Shown piece after piece: positions 33,890-43,107 of a stretch of 64,000 nt of DNA. The stretch is taken from the NCBI GenBank assembly GCA_024734495.1, contig JALMQS010000099.1, positions 64,966,270 to 65,030,269 on the forward strand, written 5' to 3'. The notes under the pieces were generated by a model. It worked only from the letters and a program-made list of their open reading frames with translations, searched no databases and had not been told where the DNA came from. This DNA comes from Forficula auricularia. Its lineage: Eukaryota > Arthropoda > Insecta > Dermaptera > Forficulidae. Every line of letters begins with the position of its first letter. The stretch's first letter is position 1. The position numbers and the translations under genes were made by a program.

Positions 33890-34340
33890 CAAAAATAAAA
33901 AGGCAGGGAAAGAATTCTTCCGCTTCTCCAGCAACTTTGCTTTATGTTTATAAAATAGGCTTTTACGGAGTGCATGTCAGACGGGTAACTACCAAGATAT
34001 AAATTGCCCGAATGGGTCCCGGGCGTTTATTGAATTTGATCCCTGAAAGCTAATCAGGTTACTTGGCAAAAAGAGGGGAGAGGGTGGTCCAGAGGGAAGA
34101 GCAAGCTCCCCGGGGCAATTAAATCACTTGTTCGCCCCTCCGAGCGAGCGATACGAACCCTCTCCAAAAGGATGACCTTTTCGAGGTTTCCAACTGAATT
34201 TAAGAGGAGCAAGGTTTTAAACCAGAACGCTTTTATTGAGAGGTGCATATTTAATCGCCTGGTGGAGAAAAAGATAAAGAAAAAGTTTTCGGGTGGCGAT
34301 AAATAAATAAATCAACCCCAGGCCGGCAGGCAAACCACCC
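33890..34340. other. GC-richer single-copy island
   Basis: GGAGTGCATGTCAGACGGGT, GAATGGGTCCCGGGCGTTTA, CCTCCGAGCGAGCGATACGA and CAACCCCAGGCCGGCAGGCA have no other copy in the window. Short frames exist on the minus strand but lack splice sites and family resemblance. Candidate conserved non-coding DNA. Confidence 0.4.
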
Positions 34341-34915
34341 CCGTAACTCCTACTCGCTTTCTTTCTCCGATGATATCATATTCGGCAAACGAAAAATTAA
34401 TCAAGCTCGGATTCAATAAAAATAAAAAAAATTGCTTGTATTCAATCAAGAATCTAAAGCCATGCATATAAATTTTAATAAAGCAACATGATAGACAAAC
34501 CTTTGTATAAAACTTTTTCAAATTCAATTTGAGTTTTTAATTAAAAGTCAAAAAAATACTATTTTTGAATCCAAATAAAGAATAAATAAATACTATTAAA
34601 GATATTAACTTTTTAATATATATAAGAGAAATACAAATATAGTATGTCTTAATTGAAAAGTTTTTAAGCAACAGTTTAATCTGAGAAAAATTATTTTTTC
34701 TTAAATTTTTGGAAAAATTCATTCAATTTTAAAATTTTGACAAAACTCTAGATATTATTGAATCAACTGTTATTTCTTGTCCTTAAAAATCTATAAATCC
34801 TCACAATTTCAGATTCGTTTTTTCATTTAAAATAAAATTGCTAGAAAATTTCAAAAAGCTCTTTCCTGTTAGTATCATTTTTCACTTTACAATACTTATT
34901 AAAACATCTATAGTA
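34341..34915. other. AT-rich DNA, nothing recognised
   Basis: I see no repeat end, gene or RNA motif. Confidence 0.5.
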
Positions 34916-35140
34916 ATTGAAATTTCTTTTTTGCTGAGAGTAGCAGAGTTTTTAAAAATTGTAGGACACAATAAAAGAGTATGTCTTCTGCTGGAAAAAT
35001 ACATTTTTAATTTATTCATAACGAGACTATATAGTTTCCAGGGCTTTGCCCTCTTCATCAGTCTTTTACAATTGATTCACAGGAATTGTTGTATGAAAGT
35101 GTGTAGAACTATTATTGTCTCCTTCAAATTATAGGAATCT
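34916..35140 (-). mobile_element. Hammerhead element, family F3, short copy
   Basis: The left end is AATTGAAATTTCTTTTTTGC with GAGAGTAGCAGAGTTTTTA. The right end is ATTATTGTCTCCTTCAAATT. Both ends correspond to those of the 35801-36048 copy. One hammerhead motif is inside, on the minus strand. No target duplication could be confirmed. Confidence 0.7.
35015..35075 (-). ncRNA. Hammerhead ribozyme motif, family F3 (closing pair mutated)
   Basis: The core CTGATGA (35055-35061) is intact. Stem II GAGGGC/GCCCTG has lost its core-proximal pair (C to G). GAAA follows, then ACTATATAGT and C, a stem III tract that is still self-complementary although two bases longer than in the other copies. Activity is doubtful. 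Confidence 0.65.
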
Positions 35141-35639
35141 TATTTAAAACTCCCTAGTAAGTAAGTTTTATATTTTTCTCAATATATGGGTGACATCTTC
35201 ATGAATAAAAAATATATTTTCTATTATTCTATTACAAGAATCGAATTGGAGGAAAAAGAGAAACATTTTCAAGATTCGTTAGGCTATTTGTAGAATCGAC
35301 GAATAATAATATAAATCGACTGTTCGTTTGTTCATTATTTTTTACTAGAGAAACGAATTAAAATCTCAAAAAATTATTCAAATATTGATATTATTGAAGA
35401 AATCTCAAAATCTAATCAATTCTCTGCATTGGAAAAACAGACATAACGAACTTGGTAAGACTATGATAAGTTATTGTATCTCAATCCAGACATACAGACA
35501 GAAAAACAGATTTTTTAACACAAATACTGAAATACTGAATTCAATACTAGGCTTGCCCGGGAGGTAGGATACCTACCTGCCGGATGGACCGAGTAATATT
35601 GTTCATTTATTGTTTGGTTAATCGTAACAATAATTTAAG
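35141..35639. other. AT-rich DNA, nothing recognised
   Basis: At 35550-35590 the patch GGCTTGCCCGGGAGGTAGGA, with CTACCTGCCGGATGGACCG, is related to CGGTAGGCATGCTATCTGCC at 9590 and may be a short terminus of an element. No gene. Confidence 0.4.
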
Positions 35640-35800
35640 GTAGTTCTTTCACCAATGCAAAAATTCAAGAAGTCTTCGAAACTTGGAATATAAATCATTA
35701 ATAGCATAATAAACACACTATTAAAATTTGAAGACGATTTACCACACCAAACATAAAATAATTACAATTAAAAATGAAATTGTTTACATATGGTAGATTG

Positions 35801-36048
35801 AATTGAAAGTTTTTGTGCCGAGAGTAGCAGAATTTTTATATATTGAAGGAGACAATAAAAGAGTGTGTCTTCTGCTGGAATTATAAATTTTATTTATTTA
35901 TAACGAGAATCTTCTTCATAAATTAATTCCTGTGAATCCATTGTAATAGACTGATGAAGAGGGCAAAAGCCTCGAAACTATAGTCTCGTTATAAATAAAT
36001 AAAATTTATAATTCCAGCAGAAGACACACTCTGTTATTGTCTCCTTCA
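35801..36048 (+). mobile_element. Hammerhead element, family F3, with exact 13-bp target duplication
   Basis: This 248-bp insertion sits between ATATGGTAGATTG copies (35788-35800 and 36049-36061). The uninterrupted R22 copy at 23280-23310 has a single equivalent of this site. The arms are inverted (TTTGTGCCGAGAGTAGCAG... against CAGCAGAAGACACACTC). The left arm keeps only a decayed hammerhead remnant. The right arm holds the motif at 35945-35995. Confidence 0.88.
35945..35995 (+). ncRNA. Hammerhead ribozyme motif, family F3 (intact core)
   Basis: The core CTGATGA (35951-35957) is followed by stem II GAGG(G)C/GCCTC with loop AAAA and one bulged G, GAAA (35974-35977), and ACTATAGT with cleavage predicted after GTC at 35983-35985. 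The first two pairs of stem I (GA/TC) are present, and distal pairing is poor. Confidence 0.78.
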
Positions 36049-36483
36049 ATATGGTAGATTGGAAAAGGGTGGGAAAATGATGATTATTTTATTTTTTTCA
36101 TTGAAGGACTTTCACCATCTTGATGAAAAACTAATATTTGTTAGAATAATATATTCGGAGTAACTTGTAAAAAAAATTGAAATTATTTACGTCGTAGTTT
36201 TGATAAAAAAAAACAACATATTTTGGCGATTATTTTTAGAGGACGGGATTAAATATCAATGGCTTGGAAACGATCCATTCATAAAAAGGATATAGTAGTG
36301 TGAGAAGTACAGTCACGTTAAAAAAACATAACCTAACATTTTAGCACCGTTCATATTTATAGAGTGGTTACGAGGCTAAAACATATTGTGTGGATTGTCG
36401 CGAAAGAACGACCTTAATTATTTTAGAAGATCATAGGAAATTTGATACATAAATCAATCATAGAATTTTACATTAAGTAAGAT

Positions 36484-36530
36484 GAACGTTTCGTCACTTT
36501 ATTTTGTGCCTTCTTCAGCGACTGAGTTGA
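36484..36530 (-). ncRNA. Hammerhead ribozyme motif, F6 left arm
   Basis: On the minus strand the core CTGAAGA (36512-36518) leads to stem II GGCAC/GTGAC (one mismatch), then GAAA, ACGT and T, so the cleavage triplet would be GTT, which the NUH rule allows. Stem I is not strongly paired. Confidence 0.65.
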
Positions 36531-36535
36531 GAAAT

Positions 36536-36585
36536 AAGTCGCTGAAAAAGACACAAATAAAGGGACGAAACGTTCATCTTACTTA
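36536..36585 (+). ncRNA. Hammerhead-like motif, F6 right arm (G8 lost)
   Basis: The core reads CTGAAAA (36542-36548), so invariant G8 is A. GAAA and CGTTCATC follow as in the other arm. Probably inactive. Confidence 0.55.
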
Positions 36586-36849
36586 ATATAAAACTCTGTG
36601 ATTGATTGATTTATTCAATTTCCTACCATCTTGCAAAGTAATTGTTCATTTATTTTTGTTCTATACATAGGATCTGATGATTCATAGTTCAAAGTTGTGT
36701 ACTAGTAAAAATGTTTCGAGATAGAGACAAATGATGTATTATTGCTTGTGAGGAAAAACATTTTTCTACCCATCAGAGATCGCTTTATAAATTCAGAAAT
36801 GAAATGGTAATTTTTTTTTCTAAAGTTCCCCTTAATTGAATAGCATGAT

Positions 36850-37035
36850 CTATAGCCTTGGAGATTTTTTTATTTTTTATTTTCTGACTATATTATATGT
36901 TGCATTATCCGGCATGGTCCTTGGTTGGCGTCGTTGGCCATTTGGTATTCAAGCGAGAGTCGCGCCTTTTCTCTAGGGGTTGCAGACGACGTCGAGTCTT
37001 AAGAGGAGGGCATTAATCAAATTGCCACCCTCTCT
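36850..37035. other. GC-richer single-copy island
   Basis: GGTCCTTGGTTGGCGTCGTT, GCGAGAGTCGCGCCTTTTCT and GCAGACGACGTCGAGTCTTA are unlike the flanks and have no copy elsewhere. No coding frame. Confidence 0.4.
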
Positions 37036-38105
37036 CATATGAACTCATTCAGAAAATTAACAAACATTGATAAACAGACTAGAATATAAAACAATGTGCT
37101 CGAATAAAGGGAGAGAGGAAAGGCATAAATTACAAAAAAGAAAATAGAAAATATTTTGCCCTTTGGAACTGTCAAATTAAGCAAACCCGAAATCTGAATT
37201 ATTTTAGCTTTGCTTAGTTGAGATAAAGCTTCATCAATCTTTTTTACTTTCAATTATAATATAAAAAAATATATATATTTAGGTATACATATGAGTAGAG
37301 ACCGGATTCCTATGAAATTGCATATTTTGTTTGCCGGCACATACGACCCAGAGGATCAATTATCTATCCGAATCATACATCTAGGATACTTTATACTGCA
37401 TATTTTTGCATATTTTAGTAATATTGCATAAAATTGCCTATTTTGAAGAATATTGCATAAAATTGCATATTTGAAGGATTTTTGTCAAATATTTCCTATT
37501 TTGCGCCAAATACAGATTTTTTAAAAGTAAATTTTCGGAAAAAAATGAAGAATATATATATAAAGTTCCTGTAAATTTGCCCCCAATACATCTGAGGATC
37601 TGGAGCGCTCCTTTTCATAGTATAAATCAATTTTAAGTGACCGCAGACATAATAACCTGAAGATAATTTAGAAAAATAGTTGTAAATATAAATTATTCAC
37701 AATTACAATCAAATTTTAATCATTTTTGACATCCTTTGTTAATTATTTCTTTATTATTATTGTTTTTAATGCTCTTCGGTAACTACATATATAGCTCATT
37801 TTGGTCATTGAATGTTCGTGAGTGTGTATGTGTGTGTAAATTAGTGTAGTGATCAGATTATAGCCGGACAAATATTTGCATTATTTTATTAGTTTATTAT
37901 TTGTACGTCAATATGAAAAGCTTATTAATATAAAAAAATAAAAGCAATAGGTATAATACAATCGTGTCTGTTAAATAAAACTACCCCCCCCCCACACACC
38001 CCCGTATTTTTTTGATCATATTTTTTGAAATATAATATATTTATTAGTTAATAGAGTAAAGGTGTGTAGTTTCACAGTGAATGAAATAAAACTCAAAGAG
38101 GTTTA

Positions 38106-38155
38106 TACAAACTCAATATATTTCAGATTATTAGTCCATCATCAGGAGTTTACAA
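38106..38155 (-). ncRNA. Hammerhead ribozyme motif, F7 left arm
   Basis: On the minus strand stem I is AAACTC/GAGTTT, six pairs. The core is CTGATGA (38139-38145). Stem II is short (GGA/TCT with loop TAATAA-like). Then come GAAA and the self-complementary ATATAT tract, with predicted cleavage after ATT at 38115-38117. All invariant residues are present. Stem II is the weakest part. Confidence 0.7.
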
Positions 38156-38174
38156 GTTAATACTGTACAGTATT

Positions 38175-38225
38175 AACTTGTAAACTCTGATGATGGACTA
38201 ATAATCCGAAATATATTGAGTTTGT
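38175..38225 (+). ncRNA. Hammerhead-like motif, F7 right arm (one base of stem I deleted)
   Basis: The core CTGATGA (38187-38193), stem II GGA/TCC and GAAA (38208-38211) are intact. One C before the core is missing, which shifts stem I by one base relative to the other arm. Activity is uncertain. Confidence 0.6.
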
Positions 38226-38689
38226 ATAAACCTCTTTGAGTTTTATTTCATTCACTGTGAAACTACACACCCTTTACTCTATTAACTAACATCATGTTTC
38301 ACCTAAAACCTACACTAATTTCCATAAGTAAAAAAATATATTTATTATGTTGATTTTATTCAAGAGCATCTATTATTGCTTTGAGTTTAAAGATTTTTTA
38401 ATATATTAAATATCATGAGAATTTTGTGAAATTTTTTACTCAATAAAAGTACATATTTGATATTTGGTGTCTATAGATTATATCATTTTATTTCTTTCAT
38501 AACACTCCTTCAAATATAAAGTCTTTTTGACTTCATTTTAATTTTTTAGTGAATAAAAAAAATTTATTTTGCCATTTTTTACTGCATATATTTGCATATT
38601 TCAACGTATTCCGCATATTACTTGCATATTTCAGCATTTTTAACTGCATAATTTGGCAGTTTTTACTGCATAAAAATCCGGTCTCTACA

Positions 38690-39712
38690 TATGAGGCATT
38701 CCACGCTAAATCGGACGGTTTGAAAAATTTTAATTTTATAATTCATTATAATTATTATAACCATCAAAAAACTCTTCCTGGTAAGTTTTGAAATTTTTTT
38801 GATGACCGGTTTAAAAGATATTGAATTTCGGTTTTTCGCTCATAACTTCTTCATTAATGGTCCAAATTAAAAATTTAATTTTTTTTTTTTTTTTTACCTA
38901 CTTTTTAGAAAAAAATACAAAAAATTATTTAAAGTGTTTTTATATGCGATTTTTAAGTTTGACAATTTTAATCTTGTTTTTGAAACTGTATATGTTAGTA
39001 TTCTTCGATTTTTTTTTGATAATTTTTTATTTTAAACTTCTATTCATTCTACAAATTTTAAGAATTTCAAGGGTTGATAGCTGGTCCTATGATAATTACT
39101 ATTTTTTTCTATTTTTTCGAAAAAATTTTATTCGCTATTAACCATTATTAAAACCAATTTTTTGGTATTGAGTTCTCTTTTTTTAGTTATTTTGAATTGA
39201 TTTTTATACATTTTTATCGTTAACAGGTGTTTAAAATAAATAATTAGTATTTTAGTTTGTTGAAAGAAAATCAAAATCAAAAATCGAAAATAGAAAAAAA
39301 AACTAATTATCATAGGACCAGTATCAAACCTTAAAACCTCTTAAAATTTGTAGTATGAATAGAAGTTTAAAATAAAAAATTATCAAAAAAATCGAAGAGT
39401 ACATACAGTTTCAAAAACAAGATTAAAATTTTCAAACTCAAAAATCGCAAATAAAAACAATTTAAATAATTTTTTGAATTTTTTCTAAAAACTATAAAAA
39501 ACAAAAATTCGAAAAAAAATTGAATTTGGACCATTTTTGAAGAGGTTTTGAGCGAAAAACCAAAATTCTATATTTTTTAAACCGGTGATCAAAAAATTTC
39601 AAAATTTACCAGGAAGAGTTTTTAGATGGGTACTAAAAAATATAAAAAATGAAGGAAATCAAAAATTAAAATTTTTTAAACCGTCCGATTTGGCGTGGAA
39701 TGCCCCATATAT
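38690..39712. repeat. Palindromic element of about 1 kb
   Basis: Arms of about 400 bases are inverted copies. GGCATTCCACGC, then AATCGGACGGTTTGAAAAAT, is at the left and AAACCGTCCGATTTGGCGTG, then GAATGCCCC, at the right. Inside, the arms remain paired through TTTTTTTGATGACCGGTTTA and AACTTCTTCATTAATGGTCC. Stops are frequent. It is a terminal-inverted-repeat DNA element without a recognisable transposase. The hAT element at 37296 landed at its left edge. Confidence 0.75.
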
Positions 39713-40104
39713 ATTAAATCGAAATACCATTTATTACAATTTCTCTGGAACTTTTTAAGATAGGAACTTGATATTTGGCACATATATTTGGCTTTTAGGC
39801 ATTAGCTGCACGTAATGAAAGGTTTTTGAAAATTTTAATTTTAACCCTTTAACCCCGGGGGTCGTCAATATGCGATTTAGCAAGTCTGTATTCCATTTCT
39901 GCGATTCATTACTCGCTGACAACTGCGCAAGGTATAGGCAGACTCAAGAAATTGTCGGGAAAATTAAAAAATTTTGAATCATAGAAATTAATCAAGTTAA
40001 TCGGTGAAAGCTCCTTCATAAATTATCAAACACCAGCAACTCCAACCTATTAAAATTTAAAAAAATGTTTCGCTATAAACCTACACCGTATTCCCAAAGT
40101 TTTA
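39713..40104. other. No gene seen
   Basis: A short GC-richer patch (CCTTTAACCCCGGGGGTCGT) lies at 39845. At 40067 GTTTCGCTATAAACCTACAC resembles the tail of hammerhead elements. Nothing else. Confidence 0.4.
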
Positions 40105-40911
40105 TCTACTCTTATTAAACGAGCAAAAATTGTATATTTATTTGTATATATATTTATTTGTATATATATTTGTATCTTGGTTCTATTTTGAAAACGACTC
40201 CACCGATTTTGATGAAATTCACGGGTTAGGGGTTTTTTGGGGTGACAATTCGATCTGTCACGGTCTCATCTTCGACAAAATTGTTTTTGATGGGGTTTTT
40301 CGTAATCAAATTAATTATTCTCAGGTAGATAAATCCCATTCCTAAGGTTTTAAAAAAGGTTTCCCTTTTCCTTTTGTACCCAGGCAGACAATGGGTTGCC
40401 TTAATTCATTGTTCTAAAAGGCCTTGAAGAAGTATTGTAATTGTGGATTTTAACATATTTTGTTCTCCATAAACGTTAGAAATATTAATAAACGTTTTAT
40501 ATTGTTTTTATAAAGAACTTTATTTATTTAATAGAATAAAAAATAATCAAGAATTTATTTAAAAATATATTTCGCATAAGCAGGTCTCAATTTTCTGAAA
40601 AAACAACACATTTTGATAGGTTTTATTTATTAACAATTGGATGTATAAAAATGAATCATATGGTTGAATCAAAACAGGTGCAGTGGTTGGGGATCCGGGG
40701 GTAGGGCGAGGTTTCGGGGGTGGGATCAAGCGGGGGGGGGGGGGGTACAGTGGGCGAATACTATATATATTTGTATTTTTTTTAATTTGAAAACGGCTCT
40801 CAAATAAAAATCGACCTTTTTATCAGAATTTTAAATTAAAAATAATATTAAAATAAAGGTTTTAACTGAAGGAAGAAGTTACCGAGCATCGCTCGGTGCC
40901 TCCAGGTACTT
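40105..40911 (+). mobile_element. Helitron-like element, uninterrupted copy
   Basis: It starts TCTACTCTTATTAAACGAGC after an A, has TTTTGAAAACGACTCCACCG and ATGAAATTCACGGGTTAGGG near the left end, and finishes with the hairpin ACCGAGCATCGCTCGGT (40881-40897) about 13 bases before the end GGTACTT. A 5' TC and a 3' subterminal hairpin without inverted repeats are Helitron features. The 3' end does not match the usual CTRR exactly, so the class is tentative. The G-run at 40733 is a slippage tract. It serves as empty-site reference for 54211-56118. Confidence 0.65.
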
Positions 40912-41970
40912 TTAATTAAAATTCGTTTCTTGGTAGGGAGCATATTTTGGGTTTTTTCTCTTTGTGTTATCTGTAAATGGTGATATACTGTAGATGAGGA
41001 CATTAAATAAATACATAAACGATAATAATAATAGTCATATAAATATAATTTAAAAACAATATATTTATTTATAGTACTAGGAAACTTTTAAAAATTTATT
41101 TTATTAGCAAAGTTTTGTGCTGTTATTATTTTGATCCATAATCGAGGGGATTGGTTTAGTTTTATGGAAACTTTAACGTTTTTGTTTATCACCCACCTTT
41201 GGAATAAGATCAGTCATAAAACGCTTGAATATATTTTTAAGATATATGACCTATAAAATGTGCAGTCAAATGGATGGATGGATAGATGCTACTCAATTTT
41301 ATTTGCCATTTTACTGAAAAATCAATTAAATAAATGGGAATAAAATATATCCAAAAATGGTGGTCCTATAATACAATAGAACATATTTCATTAAAAAATA
41401 CATTTTCTACTATTTAAAAGTATATTTTTTTAGATAGGTAATGCTAAAATATGTAGAATAAATTTCCTTTTTTCCCGTTCAAGTAAATTTATATAAATTT
41501 AGATCTAATCAGGCTTAAAAATTGAGGATCTCACAACTTGGTGAATTTTACTGCTAGTAAATCGCAATGCTGTTTAATTTCCAGGCGCGTATATAGGAAC
41601 CTTTCTGACATTTCCTTTGATTCGAGTTCATTGGAATTCAGAGACAAAATATCAATTTTTTTATTTTAGATTCCAGAATTTGACTCTCCCCAAAATAATC
41701 AATCGAATAACATTTTTTTAATATAATTTTCGAATTTATCGAAAATTATTACACATAACTTGTAAATTTGAAGTTTGTAATATCTTATTTAGTTTGCTAA
41801 CTAGAATGAATGCTCTTTTTTTAATGATATTGATGTGAGAGGGAGATACACCAGTAGGTACATCCCCAAAAGGCCTGTATGGCCCCTCCATCGTGAAAAG
41901 AACAGAGTCGAAGGAAAGAAGCCGGAATCACAAGCCAAATCTCAGAAAGTTAGATACAATCCAATTTAAT
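40912..41970. other. AT-rich DNA, no gene seen
   Basis: A short ATGGATGGATGGATAG repeat is at 41269. A GC-richer patch (GAGGGAGATACACCAGTAGG, GGCCCCTCCATCGTGAAAAG) is at 41840-41940. No coding frame. Confidence 0.45.
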
Positions 41971-41974
41971 AAGT

Positions 41975-42160
41975 TTTTTAATGGCTTCGAGCAGTGGTAA
42001 ATTCTCCGTGCCATAAATTAGGTTAAATTTATCTCCCACTTAATTTTTTTTCCTGACCCTATACTTACAGAAAAAATGTTTGGGTATATAGCCGGGAATC
42101 GAACCCGAGACCTCCGGGTTGCCAGCCAGACATACTGACCACTACACCAGGGAGGCGGAC
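41975..42160 (-). repeat. tRNA-derived SINE or tRNA pseudogene
   Basis: On the minus strand from 42156 the sequence runs GCCTCCCTGGTGTAGTGGTC (box A region), then TCTGGCTGGCAACCCGGA (anticodon-arm-like) and GGGTTCGATTCCCGG (box B and T arm). The acceptor strands do not pair (GCCTCCC against CTATATA), so it is not a working tRNA. The following sequence (GGGTCAGG, TTATGGCACGGAGAATTTAC) would be the SINE body. The nearest tRNA type appears to be Glu/Gly-like. Confidence 0.65.
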
Positions 42161-42491
42161 AGATGGACAGGAATTCTAATAAACGTTTTGTGAATGTTTT
42201 ATAAAATACATGAATTTATTTCATGCTAATGGGGTTTTTATTTTTGAACGGAACCCTAAAATAAATAGTATGCTTAGATTAATAACACTGCTTTATAAAA
42301 ATTAAATTGATAGTTTTTTTGACGAGAGTAGCAGAATTTTTATCAATTGAAGAAGACAATAAAAGAGTCTCTTCTGCTGAAATTATAAATTTTTAATTAT
42401 TATAACAGTAGATCACTCGTATCCATAATAAGCATTAATTAACAGGAATAGCAGGGAATTGGATAAAAATAAAAAACAGAGTTTTTATTAA

Positions 42492-42540
42492 ATGGGCCAG
42501 ACGTTTCGTCGATTAATTTCGACTTCCTCAGTGGCTCATT
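42492..42540 (-). ncRNA. Hammerhead ribozyme motif, F1 left arm (canonical)
   Basis: On the minus strand stem I pairs AATGAGCCA with TGGCCCATT (eight pairs, one mismatch). The core is CTGAGGA (42525-42531). Stem II is GTCGA/TCGAC, five pairs, loop AATTAA. Then come GAAA, the ACGT tract and GTC (42500-42502). Every invariant position is correct. Confidence 0.88.
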
Positions 42541-42879
42541 CTATCACTCTTTGTCAAAAGACAATTCCACTACGCGACGAAACATCTTTTAATCCTTTTT
42601 ATTTAAACTATAATGCATTGTTGGATCTATAATTGCTCAGAATCTTGAACTTTTACATACTTGAACAATCAAAATTTATCACACAAAAAAAAAAAATAAT
42701 ATGTTTCTACTCTTTAAACAGACCAATCTTTGTCTGTTTAAAAAATAGAAACATATTATTATTTTTTGTGATAAGTGCAGTGTGTAATCAATAGAACTAG
42801 GGCATGATCCAACAATCAACAAGTAATATAATTAAAGGATGTTTCGGCATAGTGGACTGTCTTTTGACAGAGAGTGATA

Positions 42880-42930
42880 GAATGAGACACTGTCGGAGTC
42901 GAAATTAATCGACGAAACGTCTGGCTTCAT
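42880..42930 (+). ncRNA. Hammerhead remnant, F1 right arm
   Basis: Stem II, GAAA and ACGTC are kept, but the core reads CTGTCGGA, with an inserted or changed base, so the motif is not functional. Confidence 0.6.
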
Positions 42931-43107
42931 TATAAAACCTCTGTTTTATTTTTATCCAATTCCCTGCTATCCTGTTAATTTAATTATTATATTTCATATA
43001 TTAAGAGGAGCAAAGCTCTCGAAACTATAGTCTAGTTATAAATTAAAAATTTATAATTCCAGCACTAGACACAATCTTTTATTGTCTCCTTCAATTTATA
43101 AAAATTA

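Larger units (their letters stand above)
35640..36425. repeat. Repeat R22, copy carrying a hammerhead insertion
   Basis: This is the reverse complement of 22930-23470 in two parts, 35640-35800 and 36049-36425, separated by the F3 hammerhead element. The two parts join seamlessly when compared with the uninterrupted copy. Confidence 0.75.
36426..36650. mobile_element. Palindromic hammerhead element, family F6
   Basis: The inverted arms (AAGTAAGATGAACGTTTCGT and ACGAAACGTTCATCTTACTT) meet at 36535. It is inserted in the continuation of repeat R22: the right flank TTTATTTTTGTTCTATAC corresponds to TTTATTTTTGACCCTATACC when 22865-22895 is read in reverse complement. The short element is almost only two back-to-back ribozyme motifs. 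Confidence 0.7.
38047..38334. mobile_element. Palindromic hammerhead element, family F7, with 13-bp target duplication
   Basis: A 288-bp insertion within the hAT element lies between AATATATTTATTA copies (38034-38046 and 38335-38347). The related hAT copy near 6770-6790 has a single TATTATATTTATTATG at that place. The long arms are perfectly or nearly perfectly inverted around 38168 (ATACTGTACAGTAT). The right end carries CATGTTTCACCTAAAACCTA beyond the palindrome. A ribozyme motif lies in each arm. Confidence 0.88.
37296..38687. mobile_element. hAT-like element with exact 8-bp target duplication
   Basis: The terminal inverted repeats are TAGAGACCGGATT and AATCCGGTCTCTA. The flanking duplication CATATGAG is exact (37288-37295 and 38688-38695). 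The interior parallels 5802-7124, including ATCTGAGGATCTGGAGCGCT and TGACCGCAGACATAATAACC, probably the eroded end of a hAT transposase, but the frame is broken. A hammerhead element has inserted at 38047. The whole element sits at the very edge of the 1-kb palindrome that follows. Confidence 0.9.
42405..42978. mobile_element. Palindromic hammerhead element, family F1, full copy with 13-bp target duplication
   Basis: The 574-bp insert is flanked by TTTAATTATTATA (42392-42404 and 42979-42991). It begins GATCACTCGTATCCATAATA and AGCATTAATTAACAGGAATA, which is the complement of the right end seen in the copy at 49540-49935. The arms are inverted and meet in a hairpin near 42690-42760 (GTTTAAAAAATAGAAACATA). 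A hammerhead is present in each arm. A second word on the opposite strand, GCGACGAAACATC, lies near 42576. Confidence 0.88.
42305..43094. mobile_element. Hammerhead element F3 with 13-bp target duplication, carrying a nested F1 element
   Basis: The flanking repeats are TTTATAAAAATTA (42292-42304 and 43095-43107). The outer parts, 42305-42404 (GAGAGTAGCAGAATTTTTAT, CAATAAAAGAGTCTCTTCTG) and 42992-43094 (ATTCCAGCACTAGACACAAT), are F3 arms. The F3 hammerhead at 43002-43033 has lost its CTGATGA core, and stem II, GAAA and ACTATAGTC remain. The F1 element at 42405-42978 inserted into it later. Confidence 0.8.

Noticed and set aside
42090..42156. Functional tRNA gene on the minus strand
   Set aside because: Box A and box B are good, but acceptor strands do not pair and the anticodon loop length is off, so it is a SINE head or pseudogene.
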